From: Diadema setosum
Taxonomy: Eukaryota; Echinodermata; Echinoidea; Diadematoida; Diadematidae
Reading direction: 5' to 3'
DNA length: 64,000 nt
Assembly: GCF_964275005.1 (NCBI RefSeq)
Contig: NC_092705.1
Span: 9,102,641 to 9,166,640, forward strand
Part shown: piece by piece, positions 47,301 to 58,575 of the stretch
Numbering within the stretch: the first letter of the stretch is position 1
Layout: every line of letters begins with the position of its first letter
The notes under the pieces: generated by a model
Databases searched by the model: none
What the model saw: the letters and a program-made list of their open reading frames with translations, nothing else
What the model was told of the DNA's origin: nothing
Made by a program: the position numbers and the translations under genes

Positions 47301-50300
47301 ATACACTGTAGCCAACTTCTTCACAATAATGTCCCACTGTATTACAATGCAGTGTAGTTTTACTTAAGTATTACCTCCCCCCTCTCCCCCCCCCCCCCCA
47401 AAAAAAAAGGATGTGTGGAAATATCCAACAAAGCAGTACAATAAATGTAAACACAAACAAAAGTTTGGTAAATAAATAGGTTGAAAATCAGGAGCAATAA
47501 AAAAGAATACATCAGCTGTTCTCTGTTATAGGATCAGTTTGTGCTTCCCATAATTTATATTATTTCATATAAACATTTGATAGTTTATTTTCGTCAAAAG
47601 AGAGAATGTATTGGTCAATATTTGTTATTGCTGTTGTATTTGATATTAAAGTGGTTATGTGCCTGGAAATACTATTTGTCATGAGAAATTACAGTGTTGA
47701 TCTTTATAGTATAGGAGCATGAAGAATTTTCCAATGAAGCAGAAATCTGGAAATCGATCTCTGAATACAACTCTGGACACTGAACTGCCAGTTAGACATG
47801 GACTCCAAGAAATATTGATAATCTCAATAGAACATTGTTTGGTTGTTGTTGTTGTTGTTGTTTTTTTCAATGCTACATCAAATGTTTTCTCACTCTTTGC
47901 AGTTCTCAATTACAAACACACATTCCTCCATATTCCCCTTTCTCTAGTATCTCAGCAACCTTGATGAGATGCCAGCGTACATGGGAGGAAGGGAAAACCT
48001 CTGGAGGAGACTGGATTTAAATGGTAATGAAATGAACGAGAATACATTTCTAGCAAGCGCTGGTTGCATTTCATAAGTGCATAATTGTTTTGCTCTTAGT
48101 ATCACCGATGTTTCCACTATTTGAAAGGTAATGATGGTAGATTTGAAGTACTACACCCTTTGTCCCTTCAGATTTCATACGTCTGCCATATTCTCTCTCT
48201 TTGTTCTGTTGTTTCTGGTGCTTCTTTGTTGATTTTCCCCCCTTTCTTCATGTCATCTACTTGTAAACCTCTCAATACATAAATGCCTATATTTCAGTTT
48301 CAGTTTGATTTCATTTCTGCATTTTTCCATGAAAATAAGACATGAATTAGTGGTACATGTATTTGAGCAAAAGTGTACATAATCAGCGCACAGTATATAA
48401 TTATGTACTGGTATGTGTATGATTATGCCTGCAGATTTGCATTTGTAATTTTAGTGTCTATTTAACACATTCTGTTGCTTTTTATCAGGGGTGAACTTTG
48501 AAAATTCTGGATTTTGTCATTTCATGGTGAAATCTCATCAGAATGATGGTGATGATTGTTGTGGCAACAAAGGTTTTCTCCAAATGTTTCCATGATTATT
48601 ACAGTTAATTGTAGAAAATACCTTTTTGATGGAGAAATTATTTTTGAATGGCCATCTACGCAGTAGCCTCATAGGTGTTTTTTTTTCAACAAAAAACATG
48701 CAAAAATATTATGGAATGAGCTAACTCACACAGGTTTTGTTGGGGGTATTAATCACATTCAGTGGATGTTCTAATTACTCTTGTCATGACTAGCTCAGAC
48801 ACAGAAAGGAGTTGAAACAAAGTGAAGGATGATTATATGATGTATGCATAACAGAGGGCTATTTATAGTTCATATCTCCTGCAGCCTTACCTTGGCAAAT
48901 TGCGACAGGTTGAAGTTAGCGAGCAGCATTAGGTTTTGATGCACAAAGATGATATCATTAATTGCACAATTATGGGTAAATTTTGAAGAGGAACATTATG
49001 TGTAGTCAGAGGAAAGCAGAAATACGTTTTCATATGCTAACTGGAATATAGAGCTAACTTTATATTAAATACAAATATATTATTTTTCGTACAAATATGA
49101 AATACTTTTTGTTCTGTCTCTGTTATTGTATTCGTTCATATTCCATGTAATTTTGTCACTTTCTTTGATGTGTGCTATAAATCGTTCCCAGTTCTTCCAA
49201 GGACCACCATCCTATACGACATCATTGACTACCTGAGTAGAGGCTCCCCGTCGGACCGCCTGCGGCCCGAGATCCCAGTCCTCACAGCACGTCCAATTAC
49301 GCAGGAGATGCAGCTGAAACACATCAAACTCATCTCAAAACTAAGGTGATATAATTTTCCTTGTGATCGAGTACCCAGTCATGCCTATATACACACTGGC
49401 TCGGTCAAGAAGGTGTCTGAATTTTAATACTATACGGAGAAGAATCAGTCTAACCTGGCGTCAAAATCCACCATTACTGCAGTGTCCTAGCACACACGTG
49501 TGCACTTGGGACACTGCAGAAATGGTGGATTTTCTACCGGGTTGGATAGTGGATAGGTCTACAACCAATATCACTGTTTTACACAGACATATTTGATTTT
49601 AGAGCACCATATTTTTCTTCTGTTTATTCTGATTTGAATGACACATCAAGCATTTTAGCATGTGTGACAAATCATTTGTTATGTCAACATGAACGTGTTA
49701 TTCAAATTTATGAAATTCTTCCGTCGAGATGTTTTCATTGCAACTGATTGACAAATTGCCCTACATCGACGTAAATAAGCACTGAATTGATCAGTGTTTT
49801 AGTAGTAGCCATGATAAAAAATCATGGGCTTACATACTCGAGCAGGATTCGAACCTACGACCTCCTGATCACCGAACAGGCGTCATCTCCACTAGACCAC
49901 CGAGCTTTCGCCCGACAGCAAGTGTTGGTTCTAATCCTTATAGCATGCAGCGGGTACTGCTTTGTTATTCAAATTTATGAAATTCTTCCGTCGAGATGTT
50001 TTCATTGCAACTGATTGACAAATTGCCCTACATCGACGTAAATCGACGGTGATCAGGAGGTCGTAGGTTCGAATCCTGCTCGAGTATGTAAGCCCATGAT
50101 TTTTTATCATGGCTACTACTAAAACACTGATCAATTCAGTGCTTATTTACGTCGATGTAGGGCAATTTGTCAATCAGTTGCAATGAACGTGTTAGTGTCT
50201 TTTTACTTTAATGACACAATTGAAGTGGTCTTGTTGGCATGACTAGCCAAAACCGGCCTAGTAAATCTTGCCAAATCTACTTAGTATGTGGACCTCTGAA

Positions 50301-52815
50301 TACAAACTAGATAGTGCTATGAATTGCTTCTTTGTGATACTGTACATGATTTACGTAACCTCTCAATTCACACAACTGATTTTTCTCTCATGACAAAAAC
50401 AATGTAAAATATGTTATTTTGCTTTGATGTCGATGTCAATTAAGTCCCTTCCATTCAATAAAGCAAACTTTTCCTTCGCTGTTTTCGATTTTAGGACACC
50501 GTTCCTGCCATCCATTCCCCCTGGTGCCCTCACGTCGTCCCATGCCACCCCGACCAGTAGCCCTGGGGTTACGTCCAGGCGGTCAAGGCAGGCCAGACAG
50601 AGGGCATCGCGCATGAGAAAACTGTACATGTCCCCAACGGATGTGAGTTTTGCTCTAAATATTGTGTTTTGAATGCAAAGTTGCCAACATTCCCTTATCA
50701 AAACCAGAGTGATTCTAGCGTGGCATCAGGGAAGTACCCAAGTGTTACATGTACATCTCAAGAGCTGCGGTCACATTATGCGAAACTACTCATAGTTTGC
50801 TTCCTGATAACTTCCAGAAGTTTTAGCACGCGGATACGCTAAAGACAAAATAAAGTGCAGTTTCAGTGATAGGAAACTGCTTGTACTTCCGGTGTCTCTT
50901 AGGAAAAAAATGAATTGCAAGCGCACAGCAGCGTACAAAAGAATACACAATGTGTGTAAACAACACAAATGGATATATTATGCTTCACAAACTCTTTGAA
51001 GTTTCAGCTGCACATGGTCACACTGCACAAAACTTTGCATAGTTTTGCAAGAAGTGAGAAACTTCCCAAGTGTATGCAAGAAGTTTTACTGGTAACTTCT
51101 CAAGAAGTTTGCGGTCACACTGCCCAAACTTCACAAAGCAAAATACAGTTGAACCTCTCGTATCCGGACAAGTCGGGACCGAGGCTCATCCGGATAAGGG
51201 ATTTGGCCGGATACGGGAGACTCAATGCTTTATACATGTACATATACATACACATGTACTGATGTAGCCCATTGTAGTACCACATGTAGTAATGTGTATA
51301 CCGCAACCTTTTCATTGTTACACTCAGTAACAGACCCCAAAATAGATGTTCGTGTTTGCAAGATTGAAATCATTTTCTTTTATAAATTCTTGGGATGATT
51401 TACCTAAATAATTATTAAGAAATGTATCAAGTATATGTAATTCATGTGTGTTTGTGTAGGAGTTCTCAAGGAGTTGGGAATCCCCCTTTCCTCCCGTAAT
51501 TCTTTAAAAAACGATAAAAAAATCACGGCGAGATTGCGTCCGGATAATAGAGAGATCCGGATAAAGGGAGGCCGGATAATAGAGGTTCAACTGTACCGGG
51601 TAGTGAAGCTGTGCATAGTTTAGCATGTGACCGCACCTATTTAACAAAATAGTTCCCACATCAGGAAGATTTTCATTTGATCTTCTCAGGACATGAAGAG
51701 ATATTGAAGTTTTGAAGTTTTCAGGGGGCCTCCTGCAAAATCAGGGAGACTCAGCAGCTCTGAAAATGGAAAAAGGTTTCCCCTCCCCTTTTTTTCAGTA
51801 GTCTACTCCTGCAATTGCCCTCAAGGATTGTGTAAGGTAAATGTACCCTCTATGTTTGCATAGACATGAAATATAAATGGTTCCCCTCCCCGTTTTTTCA
51901 GTAGTCTAGTCCTGCAATTGCCATCATGGATTGTGTAAGGTACCCTCTCTCTTTGCATAGACATGAAACATACAGGGTACATTGAAAAGTATGATTTCCT
52001 ATTGCTACTGTGTGAAATTGCAGCCAAAGTAGGAATGTCACGAGCAGGCTATTATTATCTGTTACACTGCTACATTTTCTTCCACAATTTGATGAAACAC
52101 ACTGAGAGATAAAAATAATATATAAGTGCTGTGAATGAAACTCACACAGGTCACTCTTATTACCTCTGTCAAACCAAATTTGATTACCTTTATAAAATCA
52201 GAAAGAGTGCCCTGCTGGTATTAGCATGACTATTAAATACACTGCAATTACGAACCTGGGCATGGTAGAAAGTTTCTTGATGCTGTCATTAGACATTCCA
52301 AGAGCTATTGATAATTAAGTTTAGCATTGAAAGTGCTTTCTTTTTATGTTGCTTGAGTTTATTTGCAGAAAAAGTACTGTTTTAAATCACACTCAGAAGT
52401 CATATCTTGATGACTACCTGTGACACTTCAAAATATTATTGTTAGTGATGACAGTGGAGAGGTTTGTCCAACAATATCTTTCTATTTGATATCATCCACT
52501 TTTACATAAAGGCATTAAGATATGCTCAAGTCATGTGCCATTACTTGGTTTGACATAATGTTGTTTATCCAGGAATCCATGCTGGCCCCGCAAAACACTG
52601 TGATCTCCGACAGGCACGGTGACGCCGAAAACCGCCGCACGTCAAGCATCAGTCCGCACCGGCACAACGATGGACGGAACGCCTCTGACTTTCACCAGGG
52701 GGGCGACGTCGGGGACGATGACGATGGCGATGGCTGGGAGGATGAAGCAGACAAGCTGTACACCTGGACTCAAAACTTGTCCGTTGAGGATCTTGGTCTC
52801 ACAACGCCATCCTGA
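44384..52815 (+). CDS. CXorf58: CXorf58-like protein (9 coding exons)
   Basis: Exons: 44384-44520, 45078-45177, 45695-45789, 46210-46321, 46865-46996, 47948-48023, 49192-49345, 50495-50642, 52573-52815. All are GT-AG, phases are consistent, total 398 residues (human CXorf58 is about 330). Matches to the remembered human protein run through most exons: residues ~70-80 MFRLLKHAICAA (human identical after MIF), VRFRFAGSEFPPVILFKIYT, YLSGKKVIKPAS, DACKEMGNRKF, PRTTILYDIIDYLSRG, RPITQEM and RRSRQARQRASRMRKLY. An IQ-like segment (ARAIERSWCAYRDKQ) precedes the core. The C terminus is an acidic tail (GDDDDGDGWEDEAD) not seen in the human protein. The function is unknown. An acceptor just upstream of the ATG implies an upstream non-coding exon. 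Confidence 0.9.
49453..49543. repeat. ~40-bp-stem hairpin in CXorf58-like intron 7
   Basis: The arm 'aaaatccaccattactgcag' and its continuation 'tgtcc' pair with 'gggacactgcagaaatggtg' and 'gatttt'. The centre is a cacacgtgtg palindrome. The fold spans about 90 bases with only a few mismatches. It could be a minimal MITE or a pre-miRNA-like hairpin transcribed with the intron. Confidence 0.55.
49697..50182. mobile_element. Palindromic tRNA-SINE composite with 12-base target duplication
   Basis: The sequence atgaacgtgtta occurs at both edges (49689-49700 and 50183-50194). Left unit (minus orientation): tRNA-like head at about 49840-49910 with an A box (tggtctagtgg) and a B box (ggttcgaatcc), then a body extending to 49697. 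Right unit (plus orientation, 50047-50184) is an inverted near-perfect ~138-base copy starting inside the tRNA anticodon region. Between them an 80-base direct copy of 49697-49776 recurs at 49964-50043. The head folds as a cloverleaf only approximately (C at the usual U33), so it is not called a functional tRNA. Confidence 0.75.
50765..51637. repeat. MITE with CTGCGGTCACATTATGC ends, split by a TA-element
   Basis: The left end gctgcggtcacattatgcga and the right end catagtttagcatgtgaccgcac are imperfect inverted copies. It is interrupted at TA (51144-51145) by the element at 51146-51593, so its own length is about 425 bases. It lies in CXorf58-like intron 8. Confidence 0.55.
51146..51593. mobile_element. 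Non-autonomous pogo/Tigger-like element
   Basis: It begins CAGTTGAACCTCT and ends AGAGGTTCAACTG, flanked by TA on both sides (51144-51145, 51594-51595). Subterminal 'atccggacaagtcggg' and 'ccggataatagag' repeats mirror one another. A TA target with CAG...CTG ends fits the Tc1/mariner-pogo superfamily. At 448 bases it encodes no transposase. It is inserted into the MITE at 50765-51637. Confidence 0.75.
51775..51977. repeat. Two-copy ~100-base tandem duplication
   Basis: The unit 'ttcccctcccc...ttttttcagtagtct' through 'ttgcatagacatgaaa(t/c)ata' occurs at 51775-51878 and 51879-51977 with several differences, in CXorf58-like intron 8. Confidence 0.75.
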
Positions 52816-52932
52816 TGGCACCGTGGCTGCATCAGCTAATACTCCAGCAGCAATGCAAAATGCAGACATTCTTCTGGAGTGCCGATCCGAGTGCTGATTA
52901 GACGTGGATGCTGGTCAGAGCCGTCAGTGATA

Positions 52933-53097
52933 CTGTAAAAGCTGTTATCTTCATGAGGGTTTAATGCGGAGTGAATGGACAGGCATAAGTGCATTGACAA
53001 TAGCCTCGGTGTCAAGTCGTGAAAACAACATCTCACGAAAATGTCTGTGACCTCCTCATTTGCAAAAATATCTATGCCAAAATAACGGCTTTTACAG
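52933..53097. repeat. 165-base TA-flanked MITE in the CXorf58-like 3' UTR
   Basis: It begins CTGTAAAAGCTGTTAT and ends ATAACGGCTTTTACAG, flanked by TA (52931-52932, 53098-53099). The end motif CTGTAAAA is shared with the larger element at 57364-58200. It begins about 120 bases past the stop codon, so it is probably transcribed in the 3' UTR. Confidence 0.7.
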
Positions 53098-53099
53098 TA

Positions 53100-54682
53100 C
53101 CGTAATACAAACTATAATTTCCTGTTATGATGTAAAGAAGAGTAGAAAGACGGCTTCACCAACCACACATTACTGTATCAAGTCTTGTCGCCAGCAAAGT
53201 GCATTTGTTTGAATTCCATCGTGCCTGAAACAACATAGGGAGGAGGAATGAGTCTATTTAACATGGAACAGCAGGAAAAAAGCACAGAACAACAGAAAAT
53301 CATGAAAAGTTTAAGGTTTTCTTTGATTCATAATGATTTATGACAGTAATTTTGGACTCGTGTGAATCAACGTTTCAGCCAAAATAAGAGTCAACATCAT
53401 CATCCATTGCTGTAATAGATGAAGGCTGGTAATCATTCTTGAAATAGTACTGCATTCCGTGATGAAAATATGTTCAGAAATTGCTGTCGATCCAGTTGTA
53501 AATGAAAAATAAGTAGTGTGAGCAGGAAGCAGAACAAAGTAACCTTGTTAAAATACAAATGCATTGAATGAGAACCTGTGTACTTTAAGTTAATGGCTCA
53601 TTAGAAGTTTAAGTGTTTTTCATGAATCTTTACACATTATTTTGGTTGTAAGAAGGTGTGTACATGAATTTACATAGAAGTGTGCCAAGTGTAACTACAG
53701 AAAAGAAGAAATACATGGAGTTGGCTTTTATTTCTTCTCTCTGCTAATGATTTTTCCCCCATGGAGATGCGCACATCTGCCCATGCACACATAAACACAC
53801 AATATGAGATGCACCCGTCTGCACATTGACACACAAAATGGTTTGCAATCAATTTGTGACTCATTGCTGCCATCATTGTTTAGTGTATCGAAGCATTCTA
53901 AAATAGCTTCTAGGTACATGCATATCCAATGTAGACGAGTGTGATTTGATGTAATATAGTGCATCATTTTCTACCAAAATGTCCTGCCATATCTTACATT
54001 TGCAATATAGTAGTTAGTACCCATGTACAGCTTCACTAGGCAGTGGTGTTGTAATCATATATTATTTTGCTAATAATTATTCCTATTCTTATTCTATCCA
54101 GAATACAGTTAAAGATACAACACATTTGCACCAGACAAGCATAATTGCAAACAGGCATAGTGGATTAACGTTTATGCCTTGAATATCCTATAGACACCAT
54201 ATGAAACAAACCAAAATTCAAAATGGTAATGACTGCAATGTGTGTGCAACTTCGCTCTGATCTGCTGGAGACTCTTGTCCGTTTGCGCCTAAAAAATATT
54301 TCTTAGCAGTATGAATTTACTTAGATGCGCTCTACATTAACTATCTAGATTTGTTTTGCTGAAAGACATTTAAGTTTGAATGCACATTTGATAAGAAGAC
54401 AAGATCAATCTACCAAACATCATGTTTATCATTATTGTGTGTGAAATAATATGTGACTAGCAAATCTTTGATTCATGCATTGCAGGTGAACACAGCGAAC
54501 GCACAACAGCAAGCCGGTGTTTCTAGCATAATTCTCTCCCTCCTTGCCAATAATTTGGATCAAATGCATATGTACTCTTTATTGTACTTATTTCTCTTTT
54601 AAATTTATATTTTCTGGACATTTATGCTGTAAATAAGGTGACACAGTATTTGTACTTGTTTGAATATATGGTTTGCTATGAA
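53100..54682 (+). other. Probable 3' UTR of the CXorf58-like gene
   Basis: AT-rich, with no splice-bounded exon. It extends from the stop at 52815 to the AATAAA at 54683. Small GT-rich frames on the minus strand look non-coding. Confidence 0.45.
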
Positions 54683-54688
54683 AATAAA
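54683..54688 (+). terminator. Candidate poly(A) signal of the CXorf58-like gene
   Basis: AATAAA, 1.9 kb past the stop codon, followed by AT-rich DNA. Other hexamers could be used; no cDNA is available here. Confidence 0.4.
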
Positions 54689-55235
54689 AACAATATATAT
54701 TATACTGAGATGCAACTGAAGGATCACTGTGACTTTAAATTTTGCCCTGGCTTCCAGGAATGACACATATTTCTTTAATAGTGTACATTAGTGCATGTGT
54801 GTGTGAGTTTATGATATTACACAACAACCCTGCTTGTGCCAAAATCCAGAACAGGATGCATGGGACTACAGTATGTGTGAGCATGTTGAAATTCATTTGA
54901 AATTAATCCAATGTTAATAGGAAATACAGATGTAAGTTATGTTGGTATTGGATCAGTATTATAGCATGTACAACTGAGTGTGCGTGTATGAATGTGGATT
55001 ACAGATTTGTTATTCCTTTTTTGTGGGTAGGGGGGGGGGGGGGTTGGGCAGAGGGAAAGGAGAGTGAGAAGGGAGTGATATATGTAGTTAAAAAGAACAA
55101 AGAAAAATGAGCAACTGGAACGTTGTCTACGATATGCCATACAGGGGAGACACCTCAACATTTCATACAACATTCCTTGCAACTCAGAGCATCAGTTTAG
55201 GTCTGGAAAGAAGAAGAAGACCAAAAAAAAAGAAA
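54689..55235. other. Intergenic, no gene seen
   Basis: It includes a G13 run at about 55031-55043 and flanking GA-rich sequence. No exon or element recognised. Confidence 0.5.
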
Positions 55236-55508
55236 TTAAAGGACAGTTAGTATAGTTTTGGTTGTGGTCCTAATAAAAGGTGGGACCCAACTTCTATTCA
55301 GACCACTTTATTTTTTGATATCTCAGCCATTTCAAAACTGATATTCAAAACCACAAATGAGATATAAAAGAGCAATTGTAAGAGGAATCCAAAGTTTATT
55401 TGATGAAAATCAGTTTGAAATGGCTGAGATATCCAAAAACAAAGTGGTCCTAATAAAAGGAAGGACCCACCTTTTATCAGGACCAAAACCAAAACTACAC
55501 CATCCAAC
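55236..55508. repeat. TTAA-type hairpin MITE, relative of 74-463
   Basis: It starts TTAAAGGACAGTTAGTATAG and shares 'tatagttttggtt', 'gtttatttgatgaaaa' and 'aaatggctgagatatccaaa' with the element at 74-463. The right end is decayed (ccaaaactacaccatcc without TTAA). The hairpin centre mirrors the 'ggtcctaataaaagg' segments. Confidence 0.65.
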
Positions 55509-56632
55509 CACTGTAATAAAAGCTACCTGTCCTAAGCTGCAGTTGGGAGAGTTGATTTGCTGGAAGAATGGAGCATTCAGTATTTCCTTGAAGAGAAATG
55601 GGCAAACCTATTGGGCTACTGAACAACCATACAAGATTTCATTATCAGTATTGCAAGAAGCCTTTCCCAGTACATGTGCAACTTTTTTTCCACACATGTC
55701 TATGATGCATAAATAGCCAGCTTATTTTGGAATAACACATAAGATGTTATTGGTACCAAATGATTTCACCAGTAAAGCTGTATTTTCCTTCACTACTGCT
55801 TTGTTTTTTACGAGACGGTAAAATCTTTTATTTTTTTTGTGTGTGTTGGGGGGGGGGGGGGGGGGACACTCAATTCCAAATACATGATTCACAACCACGT
55901 GACAACTTTTGCACACACATCTCCCGTAATAGCCCGGGAAGCAAAAAAGTACATGTAACACTGGCTGTGCAGTGTACCTTTTGATGTGAATAGTTTTGTT
56001 CCTGCTTGGTAATAAAATCTAATATACGGTTTGCAATTCACACGGAATCTCATTAAATTCAAATAAACCCATATTTATTTGAATATATACCCAGCACATG
56101 CTGTAAACAAATAAAGGCATTTTTTTTTCAGGTAAATCGAGACCAACCTGAAGGGAAAACCTTGAATTCCTACAAAGATTATTGGGAACTATGATACATG
56201 TATCTGCTATTTGTCATGCTGACTCCAACATATGGATTGGGTACGTATACCATGCATTCACTCTCTGTGTAATTGGAATAGACATACATATACCGATGCC
56301 AAATGCAACAGCTTAAGAGGGAAAAAAAAAATGCTACGCTGAAAACGGCAAAAGCAAATTCAGTATTATGGTCAGCACATGTTTAAACAGACTTGAAAAA
56401 TCATGTGTTGAACATTGGACCTTGTATTCACTCCTCTCTTTAAATTTGCCTTCCAATTTACAGCTTTTTCATTTGCACCTACACAACATGGTTCACAAGA
56501 ACATAGTTTATGCATTTTGATGACAACTGACAAAATTCCACCTTGCAAGTTTCAACAATTAATTCATTTGAGAATACAATGCATAACAATTTGAAATTTT
56601 GGCACAGATGAACTGTAAATCCATATATCATC

Positions 56633-56924
56633 GGCTGAGAACCAAAAGGGCACTATCACATTCTATAAAAGATTGGAGTGTAAATAAAAATGAAACAATT
56701 TTCATTAAATAAAAACTTTATTCAATCAAAAGTGTGTAAATTTATGAGCATTATTCCAAATATCGGGTAAAATAGTGCCCTTATGGTTTGCCATTTGGAT
56801 TTTCGAAATTTTACTGAACATGAAAATAATTCAAATGACACCATAATAATGTAGAAATAAGTGCAATACCAATAATTTAACAATATCTTCAAATATTGCA
56901 ATAACTGCCTTTTGGTTCTCAGCC
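56633..56924. repeat. MITE with GGCTGAGAACCAAAAGG inverted ends
   Basis: ggctgagaaccaaaagggca at the left is matched by tgccttttggttctcagcc at the right. It is 292 bases and AT-rich inside. It includes AATAAA hexamers in both orientations (around 56685-56712), which could serve as poly(A) signals for either convergent gene. Confidence 0.75.
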
Positions 56925-57102
56925 AACAATATGGTAATACAAGCATATGTAGAACATACAATTTGCTTTGATATTAGCTATACTGCCCGAGTTGTACCAG
57001 ATGAGTGCTAAATGCCATCATCCTGGATACAAACAGAGGGTACCAAGTTGCTCACTGGAGTGTGGCATCACATTCTTACTTGATGCTTCACCGTGTTTTC
57101 AG

Positions 57103-57189
57103 GCAGTAAAGCAACCAATAACTGCTCCCCCTCAGGAAGAGGCCAATGAAATCTGGCAATCATCATGGGGTCGGAGTGTTGTACGCTGA
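57103..57189 (+). other. Possible terminal exon, unassigned
   Basis: A good acceptor (ccgtgttttcag) precedes 29 codons reading AVKQPITAPPQEEANEIWQS then SWGRSVVR and a TGA stop. It is in phase 0, compatible with splicing from CXorf58-like exon 8 (phase 0 at 50642) as an alternative end. There is no family match, so it may be chance. Confidence 0.22.
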
Positions 57190-57363
57190 CCAGCATCAAG
57201 ACAGATACAATATACACCATATATTTCACAAGGTGTTTATTTTCCTGAATTTCGTGAGTCAAGTGTTACATATGCATAGGTATTTGCAAATTTGACAAGA
57301 TAAATTATTAACTCGTGTCATGACATGAATGTGATGTGTATGTGTTCATTCTACTGTGCATTA

Positions 57364-58200
57364 CTGTAAAACATGATATATTCGCAGCATGAAATTTTCA
57401 CGAATTGGAGCCAACGGCCCTTTTCGTGGCATGAAATTTTCATGAATTGCCACTGGCGTTCAATGCATATTGTGTAGACAAGAAATTTCGCGAAATTCGC
57501 GAAATTAAAATGTGACCCGCTACAACAAAAGGATCCTAAAGTCGCTGACGGCTGAGCCGAGAAAAACGAGTTTGAAGTCACATCATCAAAACTGGTCAAA
57601 ACAATCGGATTTCTGTTTTTGGCATAATTTTGTAGTCTAATGTTTTGTCTATCAACTGCCGAAATTTCAAAGCTAAATGATCAAAGGAAAGGCAAGAAAT
57701 CAGCGTTTTTCTGGGCCTTGATTTTCTGACTTTCAACGTAACAGAAACGTGTCCGAAGATTTGGATTTAGCGCCGCAGCTAGACTCCGCCCCTGGCAACG
57801 AGGGAGTGATCTTATTGGTCAGTGCGTGGCATCCTGATTACTGATTGGCCGTGTGTAGATTGCTAGCGCTAAGCTTGAATGAACATCACGGAGGTTGCTA
57901 GGATCATGCCTTCTATTGTCAAGCGGTGAAAAGTGTCTCACCTCCCCTTGATCGTGATAGCGTCGGGAGGAAAACTTTGAAAGTGTTTTTCTCGAAACTG
58001 ATTTCCTCAACCACATGCGCTAATAAAATCATCGATAGCTCCGCAACCGAGTACTTTTATGAGATGTGTTATATATGAAATTAAAGTAGAAGAGTAAGGG
58101 AATTATTTCATGCCATTTTCAGAAAATTGTCCTCCCCAGACTATCAGATCCTTTTGTTGTAGCAGGTCACAAATGCATGCGAACATTCCTCGTTTTACAG
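57364..58200. repeat. TA-flanked MITE (CTGTAAAAC ends), split by a nested MITE
   Basis: It begins CTGTAAAACATGATATATTC and ends GAACATTCCTCGTTTTACAG, flanked by TA (57362-57363, 58201-58202). The left part has 'gaaattttcacgaattg' and 'cgcgaaattcgcgaaatt' motifs. The inner element 57511-58171 interrupts it, leaving about 176 bases of the host MITE. Confidence 0.7.
57511..58171. repeat. MITE with TGTGACCCGCTACAACAAAA ends
   Basis: The left end tgtgacccgctacaacaaaa plus ggatc is matched by the right end gatccttttgttgtagcagg plus tcaca. It is 661 bases, more GC- and CpG-rich than its surroundings, and has no transposase frame. The terminal TGTGACC recalls the element at 59688-60378, suggesting related families. 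It is nested in 57364-58200, so it is the younger of the two. Confidence 0.7.
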
Positions 58201-58575
58201 TACTGTTCTCCACATTATCACATTTCATCACTCACGAAATTGTCAGGAAGTCCAAATTTGTAAAAAAAATAGGCTTACTAAACGTATAATTATGGCGTAT
58301 ATGGTGTAATTCAATGAGGTGGAAGGTGTAAGAACCTCATGAAATCAAGGCAGTGGAGATTAGAGCAACCTCAAGAGGGGCCAATGATATTACTGGATTA
58401 CACCTTTAACATGATTTTTGGCAGCACATTCAGATTTCCATTCAGAAAAGATTGCTACATTATCATTTTTTTTTTTTTGGGGGGGGGGTGGGGTGGAGAG
58501 GTAGGCATCACTTACACATAATTACTGAACACACATTTACTGACTCAAACCATGCTGATGGCTTAATCCCAAAGA

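Noticed and set aside
49840-49910. Functional tRNA gene on the minus strand
   Set aside because: The A and B boxes and T arm are good, but the anticodon stem has a closing mismatch, the usual U33 is C, and the acceptor stem is imperfect. The sequence continues into a SINE body.
49787-50134. Two frames with the same 29-residue start (MISVLVVAMIKNHGLTYSSR...) on opposite strands
   Set aside because: They are the two arms of the SINE palindrome, not duplicated genes.
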